Assembly: GCF_022012445.1 (NCBI RefSeq)
Contig: NZ_JAKLTS010000005.1
Coordinates: 124,001 to 188,000 of the forward strand
Source: Massilia sp. TS11
GTDB lineage: Bacteria > Pseudomonadota > Gammaproteobacteria > Burkholderiales > Burkholderiaceae_D
Length of the DNA: 64,000 nucleotides
Direction: 5' to 3'
The notes beneath the pieces were generated by a model. The model was not told the origin of the DNA, did no database searches, and saw only the letters and a program-made list of their open reading frames with translations. Shown here piece after piece: positions 31,447 to 39,945 of the stretch. Numbering within the stretch: position 1 is the stretch's first letter; each line of letters begins with the position of its first letter. The position numbers were made by a program, and so were the translations under genes.

Positions 31447-32551
31447 TCAGACGCCCTGCTTGAGCGAGGCCGAGATGAACTCGTCCAGGTCGCCGTCCAG
31501 CACGGCCTTGGTATTGCCGGTTTCGTAGTTGGTGCGCAGGTCCTTCACGCGCGACTGGTCCAGCACATACGAGCGGATCTGGTGGCCCCAGCCCACATCG
31601 GTCTTGGCGTCTTCCAGCTTCTGCTGCTCGCTCATGCGCTTGCGCAGTTCCAGTTCGAACAGGCGCGAACGCAGCATGTCCATGGCCTCGGCCTTATTGC
31701 GGTGCTGCGAGCGGTCGTTCTGGCACTGGACCACGATGCCGGTCGGGCCGTGGGTGATACGCACGGCGGAGTCGGTCTTGTTGATGTGCTGACCACCGGC
31801 GCCGGACGCGCGGTAGGTGTCGATGCGCAGGTCGGCCGGGTTGATGTCGACTTCGATCGAGTCGTCCACCTCGGGGTAGACGAACAGCGACACGAAGGAG
31901 GTGTGGCGGCCGCCGGCCGAGTCGAACGGCGACTTGCGCACCAGGCGGTGCACGCCGGTCTCGGTGCGCAGGAAGCCATACGCGTATTCACCCTCGACCT
32001 TCAGGGTGGCGGTCTTGATGCCGGCCACCTCGCCGTCGGTCTGTTCCATGATCTCGACCTTGAAGCCCTTGCGCTCGCAGTAGCGCAGGTATTGACGCAG
32101 CAGCATCGAGGCCCAGTCCTGGGCTTCGGTGCCGCCAGCGCCGGCCTGGATGTCGATGAAGCAGCTGTTCGGGTCCAGCGGATTATTAAACATCCGGCGG
32201 AACTCCATACCTTCAATGATCTTCTTGAATTCCTGAGCGTCGGCTTCGAGGGCTTCGATCGTGGCCTCGTCGCCTTCTTCCTTCGCCATCGCGAACAGGT
32301 CCTGGGCATCGGCCAGGTCACCCTTGGCTTTTTCGAGGGTCAGCACGATCGCTTCGAGCGACTTCTTTTCCTTGCCGAGGTCCTGGGCCCGCTTCGGATC
32401 GTTCCAGACGTTCGGGTCTTCCAGTTCGGCGTTGACGTTTTCTAGCTGCTCCGACTTGCGGTCGAAGTCAAAGATACCTCCGAAGTTCGGCTTCGCGCGA
32501 CGTCAGATCGGCGAGCAGGGCGGAGAGGGCGTTGAGGCGTTCGGCTTCCAT
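31447..32551 (-). CDS. prfB: Peptide chain release factor 2, with programmed +1 frameshift
   Basis: RF2 (367 residues) terminates translation at UGA and UAA. It is encoded in two frames: ATG 32551 starts 27 codons ending RRYL, then CTT TGA C, and a +1 shift joins the frame that runs to 31447. Visible landmarks are the stop-recognition tripeptide in SPFDSAGG and the catalytic GGQ in [16 protein letters not shown]. Reading only the second frame would truncate the N-terminal domain. It is the first gene of the lysS operon; a TATAAT lies 36 bases upstream. Confidence 0.96.
32468..32482 (-). other. prfB: Programmed +1 ribosomal frameshift signal of prfB
   Basis: On the minus strand, GGAGGTAT is followed by CTT TGA C. 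The internal Shine-Dalgarno-like GGAGG and slippery CTT before an in-frame UGA match the classical RF2 autoregulatory shift: low RF2 lets ribosomes slip past the stop. Confidence 0.95.
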
Positions 32552-32586
32552 GGCTGGGCAATGTGTGGGTATTTGTGAAACCTTCG

Positions 32587-32592
32587 ATTATA
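32587..32592 (-). promoter_or_regulatory. -10 element of the prfB operon
   Basis: A perfect TATAAT on the minus strand, 36 bases upstream of the prfB ATG, in the 95-bp gap divergent from cpdB. No clear -35. Confidence 0.45.
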
Positions 32593-32611
32593 CCCCAGAA
32601 ACACCCCGCCC

Positions 32612-32640
32612 TTGGCGCGGAAAACGCACTGCGGTAGGAT
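32612..32640 (+). promoter_or_regulatory. cpdB promoter with -10 box six bases from the ATG
   Basis: TTGGCG (32612-32617), a 17-bp spacer and TAGGAT (32635-32640) form a plausible sigma-70 promoter. The ATG follows after six bases with no Shine-Dalgarno, so the transcript would be leaderless or nearly so. Confidence 0.5.
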
Positions 32641-32646
32641 GCCGCC

Positions 32647-34608
32647 ATGCGCCTGACACCCCTGACCCTGCTGCTGATCGCGATCGGCAGCCACGCCCTG
32701 GCCGCGCCGCCGGCCGGCACCACCGCCAAGCTTGCCATTCTTGAAACAACGGACCTGCACGCGAATGTGCTCGGCTACGACTATTTCAAGCTGGCGCCCG
32801 ACCCCAGCATCGGTCTCGAACGCACAGCCACGCTGATCGCCGAGGCGCGCCGCGAATTCCCGAATACCCTGCTGCTCGATAACGGCGACACCATCCAGGG
32901 CAATGCGCTGTCCGATTTTCAGGCCATCGAGCAGCCGGTCGGCTGCGGCCAGCCGCTCGCCATCCACAAGGCCATGCGCGCGCTCGCCTATGACGGCGGC
33001 ACTATCGGCAATCACGAATTCAACTACGGCCTGCCGTATCTGCAGCAGGTAAGCGGCACCAGCGCGGCCCGCTGCGCCGGTCCCGGCTACCCGCTGGTGC
33101 TGGCGAATGTGGTGGATGCCAAGACCGGCCTGCCGGTGTTTGCGCCCTACCACCTGATCGACAAGCGCGTGCGCGCCGTGGGGCCGGACGGTCAGCCGCG
33201 CGAGACCACGCTGCGTATCGGGATCATCGGCTTTACGCCGCCGGCCGTGCTGACCTGGGACCGGCGCTGGCTGGAAGGACGCGTGCGCACGCTCGGCATC
33301 AAGGAGGCGGCCGAACGCTACGTGCCCGAAATGCGCGCCAAAGGGGCCGATCTGGTGGTGGTCCTGTCGCACGCGGGACTGGAAACGGGCCCGTATAGCC
33401 CCAGCCAGGAGAATCCCAATCTGAGTCTGGCCCAGGTGCCCGGCATCGACGCGCTTCTGATGGGGCATCTGCATCTGAGCTTTCCTGATGCGGGCAGCCA
33501 GTACGCCGCCTTCAACCAGCCGGGCGTGGATAAAGTGGCCGGGCGCGTGCGCGGTGTGCCGGCCGTGATGGCCAGCATGTGGGGCAAGGCGCTCGGCGTG
33601 ATCGGCCTGCAGCTGCGCTCGGACGGCAAGCGCTGGCTGGTGCAGTCCGAGCAGACCCGGGTCGAGGTGCGCTCCACCCAGCGGCCCGACAAGAGCTATG
33701 TGGCGGCCGATCCGCGCTTCGCCGACCTAATCGCGGCCGAACACGCGGCCACGATCGGTTTCGTGAAGACCCCGATCGGCAGCACCGACTTCCGCATGGC
33801 CAGCACCCTGGCCGATGTGGGCGACGTCAGCGCCATCGAGATCGTCAATCTGGCCCAGACCGAGTACGTGCGCGACTACGTGCGCGCCAATCTGCCCCAG
33901 TATGCGGCGCTGCCGGTGCTGTCGATGTCCGCGCCCTTCAAGAGCGGCAATGCCGGGCCGCGCGACTACACCGATGTGAAGCCCGGACCGCTGGCCATCA
34001 ACCACGCGGCCGATCTGTACCTGTATCCGAATCTGCTTTACGCGGTGAAGGTCAATGGCGACGGCCTCAAGGCCTGGCTGGAGAAGAGCGCCGAGCGCTT
34101 CAACCGCATCGATCCAAGCCAGCGCGCGCCGCAGGAGCTGGTGAATGCGAATACCCCCGGCTTCAATTTCGACATGCCGACCACGCCCGCGCTGCAGTAC
34201 GAAATCGACCTGACCCAGCCAGCCGGTCAGCGCGTGCGCGCGCTCCAGTACCAGGGCAAGGACGTGACGGCGGCGATGGAATTCATCGTCGCGACGAACA
34301 GCTACCGCGCCAGCGGCGGCGGCAATTTCCCCGGCCTCGATGGTAGCAAGACCATCTTCGCCTCACCCGACGCCAGCCGCGATGTGCTGATCGCCTACAT
34401 CAAACGCGTGAAGCAGCTGCATCACGCCGAGCATGGCGCCCAGCGCAGCTGGCGTTTCAGCCGCGTGCAGACGGCCGGGCCGGTGCTGTTCCGCGCCGCG
34501 CCGGACGCGCAGACCCTGGCCACGGCGGCCGGCATCGGCAATGTGCGCCTGATCGAGGCCAGCGACGCCCAGGGCTACGCCGTGTTCGCCCTCGACCTCG
34601 GGCAATAA
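32647..34608 (+). CDS. cpdB: 2',3'-cyclic-nucleotide 2'-phosphodiesterase/3'-nucleotidase CpdB
   Basis: A 653-residue periplasmic enzyme with a signal peptide (LTPLTLLLIAIGSHALAAPP). The metallophosphoesterase domain has ETTDLHANV, DNGDTIQGN, GNHEFNYG, LSHAGLE and GHLHLSF, which supply the two-metal site. The C-terminal 5'-nucleotidase domain binds the base. It releases nucleosides from 2',3'-cyclic and 3'-nucleotides outside the cytoplasm. The IQGN motif and length favour CpdB over UshA. Confidence 0.92.
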   Translation: MRLTPLTLLLIAIGSHALAAPPAGTTAKLAILETTDLHANVLGYDYFKLAPDPSIGLERTATLIAEARREFPNTLLLDNGDTIQGNALSDFQAIEQPVGCGQPLAIHKAMRALAYDGGTIGNHEFNYGLPYLQQVSGTSAARCAGPGYPLVLANVVDAKTGLPVFAPYHLIDKRVRAVGPDGQPRETTLRIGIIGFTPPAVLTWDRRWLEGRVRTLGIKEAAERYVPEMRAKGADLVVVLSHAGLETGPYSPSQENPNLSLAQVPGIDALLMGHLHLSFPDAGSQYAAFNQPGVDKVAGRVRGVPAVMASMWGKALGVIGLQLRSDGKRWLVQSEQTRVEVRSTQRPDKSYVAADPRFADLIAAEHAATIGFVKTPIGSTDFRMASTLADVGDVSAIEIVNLAQTEYVRDYVRANLPQYAALPVLSMSAPFKSGNAGPRDYTDVKPGPLAINHAADLYLYPNLLYAVKVNGDGLKAWLEKSAERFNRIDPSQRAPQELVNANTPGFNFDMPTTPALQYEIDLTQPAGQRVRALQYQGKDVTAAMEFIVATNSYRASGGGNFPGLDGSKTIFASPDASRDVLIAYIKRVKQLHHAEHGAQRSWRFSRVQTAGPVLFRAAPDAQTLATAAGIGNVRLIEASDAQGYAVFALDLGQ

Positions 34609-34611
34609 GTC

Positions 34612-34932
34612 TCAGTGCAGGCGCTGGCGCGGCGGCTGCACGAGGATGAAGGGGCTGATGACCGAGGCCCACAGTTCCAGGTCGGCCGCAGTCCAGGCCT
34701 GGGCCTGCTCATCGCTGACCTTGGCCAGCTTGCCCTCCGCCATCCAGCGCTGTACGGCTTCCTTGTCGTCATGCGCGATATGCATGGCCACGCGCACCAG
34801 GTCGAGCTCCTCGCTGACATACACCACATTGCCCTGAGCGAAGTGGCGCACCAGTTCCGACCACGGAATCTTGGCCGTCTCGCGGTTAATCTTGGCGAAC
34901 AGTTCGGTGTCTTTTTCAGGTTCGAGTTTCAT
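34612..34932 (-). CDS. DUF2288 family protein
   Basis: A 106-residue soluble protein. The sequence INRETAKIPWSELVRHFAQGNVVYVSEELDLVRVA, followed by QRWMAEGKL and a C-terminal WASVISPFILVQP, matches the DUF2288 family as I recall it. Function unknown. ATG 34932 (MKLEPEKD) is the natural start; the open frame extends to 35007 without support. It is convergent with cpdB, with three bases between stops. Confidence 0.8.
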   Translation of the reverse strand: MKLEPEKDTELFAKINRETAKIPWSELVRHFAQGNVVYVSEELDLVRVAMHIAHDDKEAVQRWMAEGKLAKVSDEQAQAWTAADLELWASVISPFILVQPPRQRLH

Positions 34933-35045
34933 GGCGCAGCGGGGAAAAGCGAAAGGCCGACAGTGTAGCGCACCCCGTGACAACTCGTGACAATTAACGC
35001 GAGGCAACTGTGCTAGCCTAGCAAAATTGTCGAGAGGAGAAACGC

Positions 35046-35375
35046 ATGCATGAAAAACGCGCCTATGTGCGCGCCCTGATCCAGGCCAACGCCGCCGTGG
35101 CCGACGCCTTGGGCGAGCGCTGGGACGAAGTCAGCCTGCTCGACATCTCCCAGGTGGGCGTCGCCTTCCATGCCGAGCACGGTTACGACTCCGGCCAGAC
35201 CCGCATGCTGCGCTTCGAACTGCCCGGCCTGGCCGAGCATAACGAAGCCTTAATGCAAGTCGTCCACAGTGGGCGCGCCGGCGTGCCGAGCGGCTACCGG
35301 ATCGGCGCCCGTTTCATCGCGCTCGACGAGGACACGCGCGCGCGCATTGCCAAATTCATCGTCCACACCATGTAG
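35046..35375 (+). CDS. Small PilZ-domain protein
   Basis: A 109-residue protein. The N-terminal REKRAYVR-like start (KRAYVRALI) and LLDISQVGVAFH (D-x-S-x-x-G) are the two halves of a PilZ fold, which in many proteins binds cyclic di-GMP; the usual RxxxR is only approximately present (RAYVR), so ligand binding is uncertain. GAGGAG-type ribosome site seven bases before the ATG. The SnoaL-like gene begins 17 bp downstream, probably in the same operon. Confidence 0.72.
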   Translation: MHEKRAYVRALIQANAAVADALGERWDEVSLLDISQVGVAFHAEHGYDSGQTRMLRFELPGLAEHNEALMQVVHSGRAGVPSGYRIGARFIALDEDTRARIAKFIVHTM

Positions 35376-35391
35376 AACAAGAAGGAGACCC

Positions 35392-35838
35392 ATGAAACGT
35401 ACCGTGATGAGCCTGCTGCTGGCCGGCGCGACCCTGGCAGCCCAGGCCGCCCCCAGCAAGGCCGAGCTGACCCAGCAGGTTGCCGACACCGAGCGCGCGT
35501 TTGCGGCCACGATGGCCAAGCGCGACTTCGAAGGCTTCAAGCGCTTCCTGTCGGACGAGGCCGTGTTCTTCAGCGGCGGCCAGCCCCTGCGCGGCAAGGA
35601 CGCCGTCGCCGCCGCCTGGAAGAAGATGTACGAAGAGAAGGAGGCCCCGTTCTCATGGGAGCCGAAGGAAGTCGAGGTACTCGATTCCGGCACGCTCGGT
35701 TTCTCGTCCGGCCCCGTGTACAGCCCGACCGGCCGCATCCAGAGCAAGTTCAGTTCCATCTGGCGCCTCGAATCCGACGGCAAGTGGCGCATCATCTTCG
35801 ACCACGGCTGGCCCGTCCCCGACTGCCCCGCCAAATAA
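35392..35838 (+). CDS. Exported SnoaL-like/DUF4440 protein
   Basis: A 148-residue protein with a clear signal peptide (MKRTVMSLLLAGATLAAQAA). The mature part is a cone-shaped NTF2/SnoaL-like domain: ADTERAFAATMAKRDFEGFKRFLSDEAVFF, GKDAVAAAWKK and a C-terminal WRIIFDHGWP. Family members are ketosteroid-isomerase-like binding proteins or enzymes; substrate unknown. AAGGAG precedes the ATG. A palindromic repeat follows the stop within 10 bp. Confidence 0.8.
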   Translation: MKRTVMSLLLAGATLAAQAAPSKAELTQQVADTERAFAATMAKRDFEGFKRFLSDEAVFFSGGQPLRGKDAVAAAWKKMYEEKEAPFSWEPKEVEVLDSGTLGFSSGPVYSPTGRIQSKFSSIWRLESDGKWRIIFDHGWPVPDCPAK

Positions 35839-35845
35839 GATCCCA

Positions 35846-35935
35846 AACGGTGTCAGGTCCGGCAATCGGACATTTGAGGAACTTTCCAAGTTTGCCGAAG
35901 TTCCCGGATGTCCGATTGCCGGACCTGACACCGTT
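35846..35935. repeat. Long palindromic intergenic element, copy 1
   Basis: Perfect 28-bp inverted arms (35846-35873 and 35908-35935) flank 34 bases that contain a further 7-bp stem (GGAACTT/AAGTTCC). Each arm has GGTGTCAGGTCCGG at its outer part and the small palindrome GTCCG-N5-CGGAC inside. It lies between convergent genes and could fold into one long hairpin. The same arm recurs at 55562. Confidence 0.9.
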
Positions 35936-35964
35936 CAGGATTGGACCTGACACCGTTCAGGATT
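35921..35964. repeat. Perfect 22-bp tandem duplication at the recJ 3' end
   Basis: 35921-35942 and 35943-35964 are identical, beginning GGACCTGACACCG. The first copy is the end of the palindromic element; the second extends into recJ and contains its TGA stop (35959-35957, minus strand). Confidence 0.92.
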
Positions 35965-37648
35965 CGGCGTGTTCGATGAGTAGCTGGACCTTGGTGACGC
36001 CGTTGTATTCGTTGGCGTCGAGGCGGAAGGCGACGCGCGCGCGCTCGGCCAGGGCTTCGCTGTGGTTGAACCAGATGGCGTCGTAACGCTGGCCGTTCTT
36101 CTCGAGCAGTAGCTTGAGGTGCTTTTCCTTCAGCACGCGCTGGCTGATCACGCGGAAGTCGTCGCAGAATACGGGCGGCGGGAATCCTTGGCCCCAGACT
36201 TGCTGGTCGAGCAGCTCGATGAAGCTGGTGCTGTAGTAGCTGTCTTCGAGCGCGCCGTCGGTCTCGATCACGCGCTCGAGCTGGGCGCTGCTGAGCCACT
36301 CGCGGCCGACTGCTTCAAAGCTGGCGGCGAATTCTTCGAAGCGGCTGGCGGCAATCGTCAGCCCGGCCGCCATGGCGTGGCCGCCGAATTTGTCGATCAC
36401 GCCGGGACTGCGCTTGGACACGAGATCGAGCGCGTCGCGCAAATGGAAGCCTTGGATCGATCGGCCGGAGCCTTTGAGCTGGCCTTCGCCGGCCGGCGCG
36501 AAGGTGATCGTGGGCCGGTAGAAGCGGTCTTTCAGGCGGCCGGCGACGATGCCGATCACGCCCTGGTGCCAGCTGTCGTCCACCACGCTGATGGTGCTGC
36601 GCTCGGCCGGGTCGTAGGCGTCCAGGTGCAGCATGGCTTCTTCCTGCATGCCGGCTTCGATCTCGCGGCGCTGCTGGTTGATCGTGTTGAGCTCCTGCGC
36701 GATGGCCCAGGCGCGCCCTTCGTCGTCGGTGGTCAGGCATTCGATCCCGAGCGCCATGTCTTCGAGGCGGCCGGCGGCGTTCAGGCGCGGCCCGAGCGCG
36801 AATCCGAGGTCGAAGGGGGTGGCCTGGAAGGCGTTGCGGCCGGCCACGCGAAACAGCGCGGCGACGCCGGCATGCATGCGGCCCTGGCGCATGCGCTTGA
36901 TGCCTTGGGCGACCAGGATGCGGTTGTTGCTGTCGAGGCGGACGACGTCGGCCACGGTCCCGAGGGCGACCAGGTCGAGCAGGCTATCGAGCTTGGGCTG
37001 GGTGGCGGCGTCGAATACGCCGCGCTGGCGCAGTTCGGCGCGCAGGGCCAGCAGCACGTAGAACATCACGCCGACGCCGGCCAGGTGCTTGCTGGGGAAG
37101 CCGCACTCGGGCTGATTCGGATTCACGATCACGCGCGCATCGGGCAGGGTGGGGCCGGGCAGGTGGTGATCGGTGATCAGCACGTCGATGCCGCGCGCCT
37201 TGGCCGCGTCGACGCCGTCGATGCTGGCGATGCCGTTATCGACGGTGATGATGATGTCGGGCGTGCGTTCGCGCGCGGTCAGTTCGACGATTTCGGGTGT
37301 CAGTCCGTAGCCGTACTCGAAGCGATTCGGCACGATGTAGTCGACGCGGGCGCTCATGGCGCGCAGGCCGCGCAGGGCGACCGCGCAGGCGGTGGCGCCG
37401 TCGCAGTCGTAGTCGGCCACGATGGTCATGCGCTTGCCGGCGCCGATGGCGTCGGCCAGGAAGCTGGCGGCGGCGCTCACGTGCAGCAGGCCGGAAGGGG
37501 CGATCAGGGCACTGAGTTCGCTCGATAGCTGCTCGGGTGCTTCCAGTCCGCGCGCGGCGAACAGGCGCGCCAGCACGGGGTGGACGCCGCTCTGGCGCAG
37601 CATTTCGGCGGTGCGGAAAGGGACGGGGCGGGTGCTGATACGGGTCAT
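35957..37648 (-). CDS. recJ: Single-stranded-DNA-specific exonuclease RecJ
   Basis: A 563-residue 5'-3' exonuclease of the DHH family for recombination and mismatch repair. Motifs are VADYDCDGATACAV (motif I), VDNGIAS, ITDHHLPG (the DHH), GVGVMFYVL and, in DHHA1, GGHAMAAGLTI. The C-terminal OB-like domain ends LLIEHAES. The final codons and stop lie in a duplicated repeat edge. The start overlaps the rpfE-like stop (ATGA), so the two are coupled. Confidence 0.96.
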   Translation of the reverse strand: MTRISTRPVPFRTAEMLRQSGVHPVLARLFAARGLEAPEQLSSELSALIAPSGLLHVSAAASFLADAIGAGKRMTIVADYDCDGATACAVALRGLRAMSARVDYIVPNRFEYGYGLTPEIVELTARERTPDIIITVDNGIASIDGVDAAKARGIDVLITDHHLPGPTLPDARVIVNPNQPECGFPSKHLAGVGVMFYVLLALRAELRQRGVFDAATQPKLDSLLDLVALGTVADVVRLDSNNRILVAQGIKRMRQGRMHAGVAALFRVAGRNAFQATPFDLGFALGPRLNAAGRLEDMALGIECLTTDDEGRAWAIAQELNTINQQRREIEAGMQEEAMLHLDAYDPAERSTISVVDDSWHQGVIGIVAGRLKDRFYRPTITFAPAGEGQLKGSGRSIQGFHLRDALDLVSKRSPGVIDKFGGHAMAAGLTIAASRFEEFAASFEAVGREWLSSAQLERVIETDGALEDSYYSTSFIELLDQQVWGQGFPPPVFCDDFRVISQRVLKEKHLKLLLEKNGQRYDAIWFNHSEALAERARVAFRLDANEYNGVTKVQLLIEHAES

Positions 37649-38574
37649 TGGCTCAGGGCTTGCAGGCTGGGGCGGTGCCAGAACTGATACAGGGAGGTGG
37701 GGCGCAGATCGAAGGCGGCCAGGCGCTGGCGGTCGCTCAGGATCAGGCGCAGCTGGCGCAGACTGCCGCTGCGCAGCGCGGCCAGCAGGGGCGCGAACCA
37801 GGTCTGCTCGAGCCGGTCGATCTCGGCCAGCCAGCTGCCCCAGTCGCCGCGCAGGGCGGGGCCGCTCAGGCTGTCGAGGTAGATGCTGCCGCCCTGGCCG
37901 GGTGCTGGTGCGGCGGGCAGGTCGAGCCCATATGGTGCCGGGCTGGCATGCACGACTGCGGGCTGACTGGGCGCGGGCGGGGCCCAGATCCAGCAGCCGT
38001 TGACGGGCGCCTGGCCGCGCAGCTCACGCGCGGTATTCACGGGGTGCTGGAACCACAGCATCTGGATCTCGTTCTGCAGCTTGCGCAGGGCCAGCGCATT
38101 GGCGCCGGTCGGCGTGTAGTCGCTCAGGTTTTCGCCGGTGGCGATGTCGGGCGAGGCGGTGTCGATGCCGGTCCACTGGTCGGCCCGCATCTGCCAGGTG
38201 CTGGCATTGCCGTAGCTGAGGGTGATGCCCAGCTCTTCGCACAGGGGCGCGGCGGCGGCGTGCAGGGCGCGCGCTTCTTCGTCATCCAGATCGAGCTGGC
38301 GCCAGTCGGCCATGACGAGGTGCTTGCGTGTCACCTGCACATGGGTGGGATGGACCAGAAAGCGCTGGCCGGGACCGGCCGGCAGCAGGGCGCAGCGGGC
38401 GGCCAGCCACTGCTCGTGCGGCAGCAGGCGTTGGCTGTCGTCGAAGGGCAGGGCGCTGCGCCGGGCGCGCGCCAGCAGCAGCGCCAGTGAGGGCGTCTGC
38501 ATGACCTTGGCCAGATCGCCCGCGACCTCGGGCAGGGGCAGGCCGAATGGGAGAACGAGGGTGGCGTGTGACAT
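37645..38574 (-). CDS. RpfE-like protein (cofactor-independent phosphoglycerate-mutase-like)
   Basis: A 309-residue protein of the group annotated as regulatory protein RpfE type. The diagnostic stretch LQNEIQMLWFQHPVNTA plus RELRGQAPVNGCWIW matches that family; VHPTHVQVTRKHLVMAD is also typical. Xanthomonas rpfE lies next to recJ in the pathogenicity-regulation cluster, with prfB and lysS close by; here recJ is coupled downstream and prfB-lysS lies about 3.4 kb away. Biochemical role unproven. ATG 38574 is preferred to an open extension to 38652. Confidence 0.78.
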   Translation of the reverse strand: MSHATLVLPFGLPLPEVAGDLAKVMQTPSLALLLARARRSALPFDDSQRLLPHEQWLAARCALLPAGPGQRFLVHPTHVQVTRKHLVMADWRQLDLDDEEARALHAAAAPLCEELGITLSYGNASTWQMRADQWTGIDTASPDIATGENLSDYTPTGANALALRKLQNEIQMLWFQHPVNTARELRGQAPVNGCWIWAPPAPSQPAVVHASPAPYGLDLPAAPAPGQGGSIYLDSLSGPALRGDWGSWLAEIDRLEQTWFAPLLAALRSGSLRQLRLILSDRQRLAAFDLRPTSLYQFWHRPSLQALSQ

Positions 38575-38580
38575 GCCGCT

Positions 38581-38586
38581 ATTGTA
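38581..38586 (-). promoter_or_regulatory. -10-like box before the rpfE-like gene
   Basis: TACAAT on the minus strand ends six bases before ATG 38574 (spacer AGCGGC, no Shine-Dalgarno). A weak CTTACC lies 16 bp upstream. Suggests a leaderless transcript for rpfE-recJ. Confidence 0.4.
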
Positions 38587-38679
38587 GGGCATGGCGCGAA
38601 TTGGTAAGCGTTTGTGGCAAACCCTGCCACGGTCGGCCCGGCTGTGGCACACTTCGGGGTCGATTGTCTTTTACCTACC

Positions 38680-39945
38680 ATGAGTCTCATGAAACAACTG
38701 CCCTTTGAATGGCTGGTCGGCCTGCGCTACACGCGCGCCGGGCGGCGCAGCGGGCGTAACAGCTTCATCTCCTTCATCTCCGCCATCTCGGTGGCCGGGA
38801 TCGCGCTCGGCGTGGCCGCCCTGATCATCGTGCTGTCGGTGATGAACGGCTTTCAGAAGGAAGTCACGGACCGCATGCTGTCGGTGCTGGCCCATATCGA
38901 GGTCTTCGATGGACGCGGCAGCATGCCGGACTGGCAGCAGAAGGCGCAGGAGGCGGCGCGCAATCCGGCCGTAAAAGCGGCCGCGCCGTTCACCGAAACC
39001 CAGGGCATGCTGATTGTGGACGATGTCCTCAAGCCGGCCATCGTGCGCGGCGTGCTGCCGTCCGAGGAGGCCAAGGTGTCGGACGTGGCGCGTCAGGTCA
39101 AGCTGGGCAGCCTGGCGGCGCTGGAGCCGGGCGCCTTCAATATCGTGCTCGGTGCGGCGCTGGCGCGTAGTCTGCATGTGAGCGTGGGCGACAAGCTGAC
39201 CATGGCGCTGGCGCAGGGTCAGGTCACGCCGGCCGGGGTCATTCCGCGCATGCGCGCCTTCCGCGTGGTCGGCATCTTCGAAGCCGGGCATTACGAATTC
39301 GATTCGGCCTTCGCCTTCGTCCACCTGGCCGACGGCGAGAAGCTGGAGCGTCTGGATGCGCCGGCCGGCCTGCGCCTGAAAGTGGCGGATATGCACAAGG
39401 CGCCCCAGATCGCCGCGGAATTGCGTAAAAGCATGAGCGGGGAACTTTACTTCCGCGATTGGTCCAAGTTGAACCAGACCTGGTTCGCTGCTGTGCAGAC
39501 CGAGAAAAAGATGATGTTCATTATTCTTGCCCTGATTATTGCCGTGGCTGCTTTCAATCTCGTGTCCTCGCTCGTGATGACGGTGACCGACAAGCAGGCC
39601 GACATCGCCATCCTGCGCACGCTGGGCGCGTCGCCGCGCTCGATCATGAAGATCTTCATGGTGCAGGGCGGCCTGGTGGGCCTGATCGGCACGGCCACGG
39701 GCGTGGGCCTGGGCGTGCTGGTGGCGCTGAATATCGACGTGATCGTGCCCTTCATCGAACATCTGCTCGGCGTGCAGTTCCTAGCCAAGGATGTCTACGT
39801 GATCAGCACCGTGCCGTCCGACCTGCGCTGGAGCGATGTCGGCGCCATCGGCGGCATGGCTCTGGTGCTGGCCTTCCTGGCGACGCTGTACCCCAGCTGG
39901 TCGGCCGCGCGTGTCAAACCGGCGGAGGCGCTGCGCTATGAATAA
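38680..39945 (+). CDS. lolC: Lipoprotein-releasing ABC permease LolC/LolE type
   Basis: A 421-residue inner-membrane protein of the LolCDE complex, which extracts lipoproteins for transfer to LolA. It has the N-terminal [12 protein letters not shown] and [24 protein letters not shown], a large periplasmic domain, then three C-terminal FtsX-type helices around [27 protein letters not shown]. Only one permease gene is present, as in many betaproteobacteria, so it may form a homodimer with LolD. ATG 38689 (MKQLPFEW) is an alternative start. Stop overlaps lolD by 8 bp. Confidence 0.92.
   Translation: MSLMKQLPFEWLVGLRYTRAGRRSGRNSFISFISAISVAGIALGVAALIIVLSVMNGFQKEVTDRMLSVLAHIEVFDGRGSMPDWQQKAQEAARNPAVKAAAPFTETQGMLIVDDVLKPAIVRGVLPSEEAKVSDVARQVKLGSLAALEPGAFNIVLGAALARSLHVSVGDKLTMALAQGQVTPAGVIPRMRAFRVVGIFEAGHYEFDSAFAFVHLADGEKLERLDAPAGLRLKVADMHKAPQIAAELRKSMSGELYFRDWSKLNQTWFAAVQTEKKMMFIILALIIAVAAFNLVSSLVMTVTDKQADIAILRTLGASPRSIMKIFMVQGGLVGLIGTATGVGLGVLVALNIDVIVPFIEHLLGVQFLAKDVYVISTVPSDLRWSDVGAIGGMALVLAFLATLYPSWSAARVKPAEALRYE

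Noticed and set aside
32347-32551. Apparent frameshift or truncated pseudogene at the start of prfB
   Set aside because: The stop is the conserved CTT TGA C site with an internal GGAGG, i.e. the programmed RF2 frameshift.
35846-35964. Insertion sequence or remnant
   Set aside because: No transposase fragment or target-site duplication of IS type; 120 bp is too short. Kept as a palindromic repeat only.
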